Positions 52,535-63,928 of a stretch of 64,000 nucleotides of DNA are shown one piece after another; the stretch's first letter is position 1; each line of letters begins with the position of its first letter. Below the pieces are notes generated by a model. That model saw only the letters and a list, made by a program, of their open reading frames with translations, ran no database searches and had not been told where the DNA came from. Source of the stretch: Pampus argenteus (taxonomy: Eukaryota > Chordata > Actinopteri > Scombriformes > Stromateidae); NCBI GenBank assembly GCA_036937835.1, contig CM072880.1, positions 17,938,001 through 18,002,000 on the forward strand, in the 5' to 3' direction. A program made the translations under genes and the position numbers.

Positions 52535-54315
52535 GATTTCTAATCATTAGGACCAAAAAACTCACTTCTGAGAGCTTCCTGCAGCTTTTACTGTAACATT
52601 TGTAAAAATAGCTTTATCTCAGCGAGAGAAGGCCAAAACTGACAACTACTGTTTTTCTTAAACAAGGAGCAATATTTTCAATCAAAACCATGTTTGCCAT
52701 CAACAAGTAACTGATTTCTAATGATTTTGAGCAAAAAACTCACTTCTGAGAGCTTCCTGCAGCTTTTACTGTAACATTTGTAAAAATAGCTTTATCTCAG
52801 CGAGAGAAGGCCAAAACTGACAACTACTGTTTTTCTTAAACAAGGAGCAATATTTTCAATCAAAACCATGTTTGCCATCAACAAGTAACTGATTTCTAAT
52901 TATTAGGAGTAAAAAACTCACTTCTGAGAGCTTCCTGCAGCTTTTACTGTAACATTTGTAAAAATAGCTTTATCTCAGCGAGAGAAGGCCAAAACTGACA
53001 AGTACTGTTTTTCTTAAACAAGAAGCAATATTTTCAAACAAAACCATGTTTGCCATCAACAAGTAACTGATTTCTAATGATTAGGACCAAAAAACTCACT
53101 TCTGAGAGCTTCCTGCAGCTTTTACTGTAACATTTTGTAAAAATAGCTTTCTCTCGGCGAGAAAAGCCCAAAACTGACAAGTATAGTTTTCTTTGAACAA
53201 GGAGCAATATTTTCAATCAAAACCATGTTTGCCATCAACAAGTAACTGATTTCTAATGATTATGAGCAAAAAACTCACTTCTGAGAGCTTCCTGCAGCTT
53301 TTACTGTAACATTTGTAAAAATAGCTTTATCTCAGCGAGAGAAGGCCAAAACTGACAAGTACTGTTTTTCTTAAACAAGGAGCAATATTTTCAATCAAAA
53401 CCATGTTTGCCATCAACAAGTAACTGATTTCTAATGATTAGGACCAAAAAACTCACTTCTGAGAGCTTCCTGCAGCTTTTACTGTAACATTTGTAAAAAT
53501 AGCTTTCTCTCGGCGAGAGAAGCCCAAAACTGACAACTACTGTTTTTCTTAAACAAGGAGCAATATTTTCAATCAAAACCATGTTTGCCATCAACAAGTA
53601 ACTGATTTCTAATTATTAGGAGCAAAAAACTCACTTCTGAGAGCTTCCTGCAGCTTTTACTGTAACATTTGTAAAAATAGCTTTATCTCAGCGAGAGAAG
53701 GCCAAAACTGACAAGTACTGTTTTTCTTAAACAAGAAGCAATATTTTCAAACAAAACCATGTTTGCCATCAACAAGTAACTGATTTCTAATGATTAGGAC
53801 CAAAAAACTCACTTCTGAGAGCTTCCTGCAGCTTTTACTGTAACATTTGTAAAAATAGCTTTCTCTCGGCGAGAAAAGCCCAAAACTGACAAGTATAGTT
53901 TTCTTTGAACAAGGAGCAATATTTTCAATCAAAACCATGTTTGCCATCAACAAGTAACTGATTTCTAATGATTATGAGCAAAAAACTCACTTCTGAGAGC
54001 TTCCTGCAGCTTTTACTGTAACATTTGTAAAAATAGCTTTATCTCAGCGAGAGAAGGCCAAAACTGACAAGTACTGTTTTTCTTAAACAAGGAGCAATAT
54101 TTTCAATCAAAACCATGTTTGCCATCAACAAGTAACTGATTTCTAATGATTAGGACCAAAAAACTCACTTCTGAGAGCTTCCTGCAGCTTTTACTGTAAC
54201 ATTTGTAAAAATAGCTTTATCTCAGCGAGAGAAGGCCAAAACTGACAACTATAGTTTTTCTTAAACAAGGAGCAATATTTTCAATCAAAACCATGTTTGC
54301 CATCAACAAGTAACT

Positions 54316-57300
54316 GATTTCTAATGATTATGAGCAAAAAACTCACTTCTGAGAGCTTCCTGCAGCTTTTACTGTAACATTTGTAAAAATAGCTTTATCT
54401 CAGCGAGAGAAGGCCAAAACTGACAAGTACTGTTTTTCTTAAACAAGGAGCAATATTTTCAAACAAAACCATGTTTGCCATCAACAAGTAACTGATTTCT
54501 AATGATTAGGAGCAAAAAACTCACTTCTGAGAGCTTCCTGCAGCTTTTACTGTAACATTTGTAAAAATAGCTTTATCTCAGCGAGAGAAGGCCAAAACTG
54601 ACAACTATAGTTTTTCTTAAACAAGGAGCAATATTTTCAATCAAAACCATGTTTGCCATCAACAAGTAACTGATTTCTAATGATTATGAGCAAAAAACTC
54701 ACTTCTGAGAGCTTCCTGCAGCTTTTACTGTAACATTTGTAAAAATAGCTTTATCTCAGCGAGAGAAGGCCAAAACTGACAAGTACTGTTTTTCTTAAAC
54801 AAGGAGCAATATTTTCAAACAAAACCATGTTTGCCATCAACAAGTAACTGATTTCTAATGATTAGGACCAAAAAACTCACTTCTGAGAGCTTCCTGCAGC
54901 TTTTACTGTAACATTTGTAAAAATAGCTTTATCTCAGCGAGAGAAGGCCAAAACTGACAACTACTGTTTTTCTTAAACAAGGAGCAATATTTTCAATCAA
55001 AACCATGTTTGCCATCAACAAGTAACTGATTTCTAATGATTATGAGCAAAAAACTCACTTCTGAGAGCTTCCTGCAGCTTTTACTGTAACATTTGTAAAA
55101 ATAGCTTTCTCTCGGCGAGAGACGCCCAAAACTGACAACTACTGTTTTTCTTAAACAAGGAGCAATATTTTCAATCAAAACCATGTTTGCCATCAACAAG
55201 TAACTGATTTCTAATGATTTTGAGCAAAAAACTCACTTCTGAGAGCTTCCTGCAGCTTTTACTGTAACATTTGTAAAAATAGCTTTATCTCAGCGAGAGA
55301 AGGCCAAAACTGACAACTACTGTTTTTCTTAAACAAGGAGCAATATTTTCAATCAAAACCATGTTTGCCATCAACAAGTAACTGATTTCTAAAGATTAGG
55401 ACCAAAAAACTCACTTCTGAAAGCTTCCTGCAGCTTTTACTGTAACATTTGTAAAAATAGCTTTCTCTCGGCGAGAGAAGCCCAAAACTGACAACTACTG
55501 TTTTTCTTAAACAAGGAGCAATATTTTCAATCAAAACCATGTTTGCCATCAACAAGTAACTGATTTCTAATGATTATGAGCAAAAAACTCACTTCTGAGA
55601 GCTTCCTGCAGCTTTTACTGTAACATTTGTAAAAATAGCTTTATCTCAGCGAGAGAAGGCCAAAACTGACAAGTACTGTTTTTCTTAAACAGGGAGCAAT
55701 ATTTTCAAACAAAACCATGTTTGCCATCAACAAGTAACTGATTTCTAATGATTATGAGCAAAAAACTCACTTCTGAGAGCTTCCTGCAGCTTTTACTGTA
55801 ACATTTGTAAAAATAGCTTTATCTCAGCGAGAGAAGGCCAAAACTGACAAGTACTGTTTTTCTTAAACAAGGAGCAATATTTTCAAACAAAACCATGTTT
55901 GCCATCAACAAGTAACTGATTTCTAATGATTAGGAGCAAAAAACTCACTTCTGAGAGCTTCCTGCAGCTTTTACTGTAACATTTGTAAAAATAGCTTTAT
56001 CTCAGCGAGAGAAGGCCAAAACTGACAACTACTGTTTTTCTTAAACAAGGAGCAATATTTTCAATCAAAACCATGTTTGCCATCAACAAGTAACTGATTT
56101 CTAATGATTTTGAGCAAAAACTCACTTCTGAGAGCTTCCTGCAGCTTTTACTGTAACATTTGTAAAAATAGCTTTATCTCAGCGAGAGAAGGCCAAAACT
56201 GACAACTACTGTTTTTCTTAAACAAGGAGCAATATTTTCAATCAAAACCATGTTTGCCATCAACAAGTAACTGATTTCTAATTATTAGGAGCAAAAAACT
56301 CACTTCTGAGAGCTTCCTGCAGCTTTTACTGTAACATTTGTAAAAATAGCTTTATCTCAGCGAGAGAAGGCCAAAACTGACAACTACTGTTTTTCTTAAC
56401 CAAGGAGCAATATTTTCAATCAAAACCATGTTTGCCATCAACAAGTAACTGATTTCTAATTATTATGAGCAAAAAACTCACTTCTGAGAGCTTCCTGCAG
56501 CTTTTACTGTAACATTTGTAAAAATAGCTTTCTCTCGGCGAGAGAAGCCCAAAACTGACAACTACTGTTTTTCTTAAACAAGGAGCAATATTTTCAATCA
56601 AAACCATGTTTGCCATCAACAAGTAACTGATTTCTAATGATTAGGAGCAAAAAAGTCACTTCTGAGAGCTTCCTGCAGCTTTTACTGTAACATTTGTAAA
56701 AAATAGCTTTATCTCAGCGAGAGAAGGCCAAAACTGACAACTATAGTTTTTCTTAAACAAGGAGCAATATTTTCAATCAAAACCATGTTTGCCATCAACA
56801 AGTAACTGATTTCTAATGATTATGAGCAAAAAACTCACTTCTGAGAGCTTCCTGCAGCTTTTACTGTAACATTTGTAAAAATAGCTTTCTCTCGGCGAGA
56901 GAAGGCCAAAACTGACAAGTACTGTTTTTCTTAAACAAGGAGCAATATTTTCAAACAAAACCATGTTTGCCATCAACAAGTAACTGATTTCTAATCATTA
57001 GGACCAAAAAACTCACTTCTGAGAGCTTCCTGCAGCTTTTACTGTAACATTTGTAAAAATAGCTTTCTCTCGGCGAGAGAAGCCCAAAACTGACAACTAC
57101 TGTTTTTCTTAAACAAGGAGCAATATTTTCAATCAAAACCATGTTTGCCATCAACAAGTAACTGATTTCTAATGATTAGGAGCAAAAAACTCACTTCTGA
57201 GAGCTTCCTGCAGCTTTTACTGTAACATTTGTAAAAATAGCTTTATCTCAGCGAGAGAAGGCCAAAACTGACAACTACTGTTTTTCTTAAACAAGGAGCA

Positions 57301-58944
57301 ATATTTTCAATCAAAACCATGTTTGCCATCAACAAGTAACTGATTTCTAATGATTTTGAGCAAAAAACTCACTTCTGAGAGCTTCCTGCAGCTTTTACTG
57401 TAACATTTGTAAAAATAGCTTTATCTCAGCGAGAGAAGGCCAAAACTGACAACTACTGTTTTTCTTAAACAAGGAGCAATATTTTCAATCAAAACCATGT
57501 TTGCCATCAACAAGTAACTGATTTCTAATTATTAGGAGCAAAAAACTCACTTCTGAGAGCTTCCTGCAGCTTTTACTGTAACATTTGTAAAAATAGCTTT
57601 ATCTCAGCGAGAGAAGGCCAAAACTGACAAGTACTGTTTTTCTTAAACAAGAAGCAATATTTTCAAACAAAACCATGTTTGCCATCAACAAGTAACTGAT
57701 TTCTAATGATTAGGACCAAAAAACTCACTTCTGAGAGCTTCCTGCAGCTTTTACTGTAACATTTTGTAAAAATAGCTTTCTCTCGGCGAGAAAAGCCCAA
57801 AACTGACAAGTATAGTTTTCTTTGAACAAGGAGCAATATTTTCAATCAAAACCATGTTTGCCATCAACAAGTAACTGATTTCTAATGATTATGAGCAAAA
57901 AACTCACTTCTGAGAGCTTCCTGCAGCTTTTACTGTAACATTTGTAAAAATAGCTTTATCTCAGCGAGAGAAGGCCAAAACTGACAAGTACTGTTTTTCT
58001 TAAACAAGGAGCAATATTTTCAATCAAAACCATGTTTGCCATCAACAAGTAACTGATTTCTAATGATTAGGACCAAAAAACTCACTTCTGAGAGCTTCCT
58101 GCAGCTTTTACTGTAACATTTGTAAAAATAGCTTTCTCTCGGCGAGAGAAGCCCAAAACTGACAACTACTGTTTTTCTTAAACAAGGAGCAATATTTTCA
58201 ATCAAAACCATGTTTGCCATCAACAAGTAACTGATTTCTAATTATTAGGAGCAAAAAACTCACTTCTGAGAGCTTCCTGCAGCTTTTACTGTAACATTTG
58301 TAAAAATAGCTTTATCTCAGCGAGAGAAGGCCAAAACTGACAAGTACTGTTTTTCTTAAACAAGAAGCAATATTTTCAAACAAAACCATGTTTGCCATCA
58401 ACAAGTAACTGATTTCTAATGATTAGGACCAAAAAACTCACTTCTGAGAGCTTCCTGCAGCTTTTACTGTAACATTTGTAAAAATAGCTTTCTCTCGGCG
58501 AGAAAAGCCCAAAACTGACAAGTATAGTTTTCTTTGAACAAGGAGCAATATTTTCAATCAAAACCATGTTTGCCATCAACAAGTAACTGATTTCTAATGA
58601 TTATGAGCAAAAAACTCACTTCTGAGAGCTTCCTGCAGCTTTTACTGTAACATTTGTAAAAATAGCTTTATCTCAGCGAGAGAAGGCCAAAACTGACAAG
58701 TACTGTTTTTCTTAAACAAGGAGCAATATTTTCAATCAAAACCATGTTTGCCATCAACAAGTAACTGATTTCTAATGATTAGGACCAAAAAACTCACTTC
58801 TGAGAGCTTCCTGCAGCTTTTACTGTAACATTTGTAAAAATAGCTTTCTCTCGGCGAGAGAAGCCCAAAACTGACAACTACTGTTTTTCTTAAACAAGGA
58901 GCAATATTTTCAATCAAAACCATGTTTGCCATCAACAAGTAATT
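54316..58944 (+). repeat. 26-monomer higher-order unit, copy 2 (4629 bp)
   Basis: It is the tandem copy of 49687-54315. It lacks the C3 monomer of copy 1 (51289): the single B monomer at 55918 stands where copy 1 has two. It keeps an extra C monomer at 56986 followed by a B monomer at 57164, where copy 1 has one hybrid at 52535. A private change is AAAAGTCAC near 56653. The last monomers differ (54138 is class B with CTATAG; 58767 is class C). Confidence 0.83.
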
Positions 58945-59834
58945 GATTTCTAATGATTATGAGCAAAAAACTCACTTCTGAGAGCTTCCTGCAGCTTTTA
59001 CTGTAACATTTGTAAAAATAGCTTTCTCTCGGCGAGAGAAGCCCAAAACTGACAACTATAGTTTTTCTTAAATAAGGAGCAATATTTTCAATCAAAACCA
59101 TGTTTGCCATCAACAAGTAACTGATTTCTAATGATTATGAGCAAAAAACTCACTTCTGAGAGCTTCCTGCAGCTTTTACTGTAACATTTGTAAAAATAGC
59201 TTTATCTCAGCGAGAGAAGGCCAAAACTGACAAGTACTGTTTTTCTTAAACAAGGAGCAATATTTTCAAACAAAACCATGTTTGCCATCAACAAGTAACT
59301 GATTTCTAATGATTAGGAGCAAAAAACTCACTTCTGAGAGCTTCCTGCAGCTTTTACTGTAACATTTGTAAAAATAGCTTTCTCTCGGCGAGAGAAGCCC
59401 AAAACTGACAACTACTGTTTTTCTTAAACAAGGAGCAATATTTTCAATCAAAACCATGTTTGCCATCAACAAGTAACTGATTTCTAATGATTATGAGCAA
59501 AAAACTCACTTCTGAGAGCTTCCTGCAGCTTTTACTGTAACATTTGTAAAAATAGCTTTATCTCAGCGAGAGAAGGCCAAAACTGACAAGTACTGTTTTT
59601 CTTAAACAAGGAGCAATATTTTCAAACAAAACCATGTTTGCCATCAACAAGTAACTGATTTCTAATGATTAGGAGCAAAAAACTCACTTCTGAGAGCTTC
59701 CTGCAGCTTTTACTGTAACATTTGTAAAAATAGCTTTCTCTCGGCGAGAGAAGCCCAAAACTGACAACTATAGTTTTTCTTAAATAAGGAGCAATATTTT
59801 CAATCAAAACCATGTTTGCCATCAACAAGTAACT
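58945..59834 (+). repeat. Five-monomer segment, first copy of a 10-monomer period
   Basis: The order C, B, C, B, C recurs at 60725-61614, 1780 bases on (10 x 178). The preceding junction is AAGTAATTGATT in both cases (58939 and 60719), a private change of the otherwise constant AACT. The two dyads at the ends (59024, 59736) both carry AAATAAGG, as do 60804 and 61516. Confidence 0.74.
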
Positions 59835-61970
59835 GATTTCTAATGATTAGGAGCAAAAAACTCACTTCTGAGAGCTTCCTGCAGCTTTTACTGTAACATT
59901 TGTAAAAATAGCTTTCTCTCGGCGAGAGAAGCCCAAAACTGACAACTATAGTTTTTCTTAAATAAGGAGCAATATTTTCAATCAAAACCATGTTTGCCAT
60001 CAACAAGTAACTGATTTCTAATGATTAGGAGCAAAAACCTCACTTCTGAGAGCTTCCTGCAGCTTTTACTGTAACATTTGTAAAAATAGCTTTCTCTCGG
60101 CGAGAGAAGCCCAAAACTGACAAGTATAGTTTTCTTTGAACAAGGAGCAATATTTTCAATCAAAACCATGTTTGCCATCAACAAGTAACTGATTTCTAAT
60201 GATTATGAGCAAAAAACTCACTTCTGAGAGCTTCCTGCAGCTTTTACTGTAACATTTGTAAAAATAGCTTTATCTCAGCGAGAGAAGGCCAAAACTGACA
60301 AGTACTGTTTTTCTTAAACAAGGAGCAATATTTTCAAACAAAACCATGTTTGCCATCAACAAGTAACTGATTTCTAATGATTAGGACCAAAAAACTCACT
60401 TCTGAGAGCTTCCTGCAGCTTTTACTGTAACATTTGTAAAAATAGCTTTCTCTCGGCGAGAGAAGCCCAAAACTGACAACTACTGTTTTTCTTAAACAAG
60501 TAGCAATATTTTCAATCAAAACCATGTTAGCCATCAACAAGTACCTGATTTCTAATGATTAGGAGCAAAAAACTCACTTCTGAGAGCTTCCTGCAGCTTT
60601 TACTGTAACATTTGTAAAAATAGCTTTCTCTCGGCGAGAGAAGCCCAAAACTGACAACTACTGTTTTTCTTAAACAAGGAGCAATATTTTCAATCAAAAC
60701 CATGTTTGCCATCAACAAGTAATTGATTTCTAATGATTATGAGCAAAAAACTCACTTCTGAGAGCTTCCTGCAGCTTTTACTGTAACATTTGTAAAAATA
60801 GCTTTCTCTCGGCGAGAGAAGCCCAAAACTGACAACTATAGTTTTTCTTAAATAAGGAGCAATATTTTCAATCAAAACCATGTTTGCCATCAACAAGTAA
60901 CTGATTTCTAATGATTAGGACCAAAAAACTCACTTCTGAGAGCTTCCTGCAGCTTTTACTGTAACATTTGTAAAAATAGCTTTATCTCAGCGAGAGAAGG
61001 CCAAAACTGACAAGTACTGTTTTTCTTAAACAAGGAGCAATATTTTCAAACAAAACCATGTTTGCCATCAACAAGTAACTGATTTCTAATGATTAGGAGC
61101 AAAAAACTCACTTCTGAGAGCTTCCTGCAGCTTTTACTGTAACATTTGTAAAAATAGCTTTCTCTCGGCGAGAGAAGCCCAAAACTGACAACTACTGTTT
61201 TTCTTAAACAAGGAGCAATATTTTCAATCAAAACCATGTTTGCCATCAACAAGTAACTGATTTCTAATGATTATGAGCAAAAAACTCACTTCTGAGAGCT
61301 TCCTGCAGCTTTTACTGTAACATTTGTAAAAATAGCTTTATCTCAGCGAGAGAAGGCCAAAACTGACAAGTACTGTTTTTCTTAAACAAGGAGCAATATT
61401 TTCAAACAAAACCATGTTTGCCATCAACAAGTAACTGATTTCTAATGATTAGGAGCAAAAAACTCACTTCTGAGAGCTTCCTGCAGCTTTTACTGTAACA
61501 TTTGTAAAAATAGCTTTCTCTCGGCGAGAGAAGCCCAAAACTGACAACTATAGTTTTTCTTAAATAAGGAGCAATATTTTCAATCAAAACCATGTTTGCC
61601 ATCAACAAGTAACTGATTTCTAATGATTAGGAGCAAAAACCTCACTTCTGAGAGCTTCCTGCAGCTTTTACTGTAACATTTGTAAAAATAGCTTTATCTC
61701 AGCGAGAGAAGGCCAAAACTGACAACTACTGTTTTTCTTAAACAAGGAGCAATATTTTCAATCAAAACCATGTTTGCCATCAACAAGTAACTGATTTCTA
61801 ATGATTAGGAGCAAAAACCTCACTTCTGAGAGCTTCCTGCAGCTTTTACTGTAACATTTGTAAAAATAGCTTTATCTCAGCGAGAGAAGGCCAAAACTGA
61901 CAACTACTGTTTTTCTTAAACAAGGAGCAATATTTTCAATCAAAACCATGTTTGCCATCAACAAGTAACT

Positions 61971-63038
61971 GATTTCTAAAGATTAGGACTAAAAAACTCA
62001 CTTCTGAAAGCTTCCTGCAGCTTTTACTGTAACATTTGTAAAAATAGCTTTCTCTCGGCGAGAGAAGCCCAAAACTGACAACTACTGTTTTTCTTAAACA
62101 AGGAGCAATATTTTCAATCAAAACCATGTTTGCCATCAACAAGTAACTGATTTCTAATGATTAGGAGCAAAAAACTCACTTCTGAGAGCTTCCTGCAGCT
62201 TTTACTGTAACATTTGTAAAAATAGCTTTCTCTCGGCGAGAGAAGCCCAAAACTGACAACTACTGTTTTTCTTAAACAAGGAGCAATATTTTCAATCAAA
62301 ACCATGTTTGCCATCAACAAGTAACTGATTTCTAATGATTTTGAGCAAAAAACTCACTTCTGAGAGCTTCCTGCAGCTTTTACTGTAACATTTGTAAAAA
62401 TAGCTTTATCTCAGCGAGAGAAGGCCAAAACTGACAACTACTGTTTTTCTTAAACAAGGAGCAATATTTTCAATCAAAACCATGTTTGCCATCAACAAGT
62501 AACTGATTTCTAAAGATTAGGACCAAAAAACTCACTTCTGAAAGCTTCCTGCAGCTTTTACTGTAACATTTGTAAAAATAGCTTTCTCTCGGCGAGAGAA
62601 GCCCAAAACTGACAACTACTGTTTTTCTTAAACAAGGAGCAATATTTTCAATCAAAACCATGTTTGCCATCAACAAGTAACTGATTTCTAATGATTAGGA
62701 GCAAAAAACTCACTTCTGAGAGCTTCCTGCAGCTTTTACTGTAACATTTGTAAAAATAGCTTTCTCTCGGCGAGAGAAGCCCAAAACTGACAACTACTGT
62801 TTTTCTTAAACAAGGAGCAATATTTTCAATCAAAACCATGTTTGCCATCAACAAGTAACTGATTTCTAATGATTTTGAGCAAAAAACTCACTTCTGAGAG
62901 CTTCCTGCAGCTTTTACTGTAACATTTGTAAAAATAGCTTTATCTCAGCGAGAGAAGGCCAAAACTGACAACTACTGTTTTTCTTAAACAAGGAGCAATA
63001 TTTTCAATCAAAACCATGTTTGCCATCAACAAGTAACT
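61971..63038 (+). repeat. Trimer (534 bp) repeated twice
   Basis: The unit is a class C monomer opening with TAAAGATTAGG and carrying the HindIII-creating G38A, a class C monomer with AGGAGC, and a class B monomer with GATTTTGAGC. It occurs at 61971-62504 and 62505-63038. The first copy has GGACTAAA where the second has GGACCAAA. The TAAAG monomer preceded by a GATTTT monomer is also found at 50577-50932 and 55206-55561, so the pair was imported from, or shared with, zone 4. Confidence 0.76.
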
Positions 63039-63928
63039 GATTTCTAATGATTATGAGCAAAAAACTCACTTCTGAGAGCTTCCTGCAGCTTTTACTGTAA
63101 CATTTGTAAAAATAGCTTTATCTCAGCGAGAGAAGGCCAAAACTGACAAGTACTGTTTTTCTTAAACAGGGAGCAATATTTTCAAACAAAACCATGTTTG
63201 CCATCAACAAGTAACTGATTTCTAATGATTATGAGCAAAAAACTCACTTCTGAGAGCTTCCTGCAGCTTTTACTGTAACATTTGTAAAAATAGCTTTATC
63301 TCAGCGAGAGAAGGCCAAAACTGACAAGTACTGTTTTTCTTAAACAAGGAGCAATATTTTCAAACAAAACCATGTTTGCCATCAACAAGTAACTGATTTC
63401 TAATGATTAGGAGCAAAAAACTCACTTCTGAGAGCTTCCTGCAGCTTTTACTGTAACATTTGTAAAAATAGCTTTCTCTCGGCGAGAGAAGCCCAAAACT
63501 GACAACTACTGTTTTTCTTAAACAAGGAGCAATATTTTCAATCAAAACCATGTTTGCCATCAACAAGTAACTGATTTCTAATGATTAGGAGCAAAAAACT
63601 CACTTCTGAGTGCTTCCTGCAGCTTTTACTGTAACATTTGTAAAAATAGCTTTATCTCAGCGAGAGAAGGCCAAAACTGACAACTACTGTTTTTCTTAAA
63701 CAAGGAGCAATATTTTCAATCAAAACCATGTTTGCCATCAACAAGTAACTGATTTCTAATGATTAGGAGCAAAAAACTCACTTCTGAGAGCTTCCTGCAG
63801 CTTTTACTGTAACATTTGTAAAAATAGCTTTCTCTCGGCGAGAGAAGCCCAAAACTGACAACTACTGTTTTTCTTAAACAAGGAGCAATATTTTCAATCA
63901 AAACCATGTTTGCCATCAACAAGTAACT

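Larger units (their letters stand above)
49687..54315 (+). repeat. 26-monomer higher-order unit, copy 1 (4629 bp)
   Basis: It is followed directly by a second copy at 54316-58944 of identical length. Matching landmarks at 4629 bases are the A96C dyad (50478, 55107), TAAAGATTAGG (50755, 55384), AACAGGGAGC (51061, 55690), the extra T in CATTTTGTAAA (53133, 57762), and the C3 dyads (53149 and 53861; 57778 and 58490). Between about 51470 and 52540 the offset is 4451, because each copy lacks one monomer that the other retains. This copy keeps C3 at 51289 and lacks one unit near 52535. Confidence 0.83.
45058..58944 (+). repeat. Zone 4: mosaic blocks, C3 subfamily and 26-mer duplication
   Basis: C dyads start at 46027, 47629, 48520, 50478, 50834, 51368, 52079, 52436, 53149, 53505, 53861, 55107, 55463, 56530, 56887, 57065, 57778, 58134, 58490 and 58846. 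A class C form C3 has GTATAGTTTTCTTTGAAC in place of the usual positions 110-127. Other markers are GATTTTGAGC, TAAAGATTAGG, TAATTATTA and AACAGGGAGC. From 45058 to 46125 the monomers resemble those at 50577-51466. From 46126 to 49152 they copy zone 3. From 49687 they form two 4629-bp units. Confidence 0.75.

Noticed and set aside
1390..63922. About 79 near-identical minus-strand open frames, mostly 68 codons
   Set aside because: They are by-products of the repeat. Each runs through one class C monomer, where the class change happens to remove a stop, and into the neighbour. The frame shifts every 178 bases, the frames overlap each other, and variants in them follow the repeat blocks. There is no coding signal, partner gene or conserved domain.
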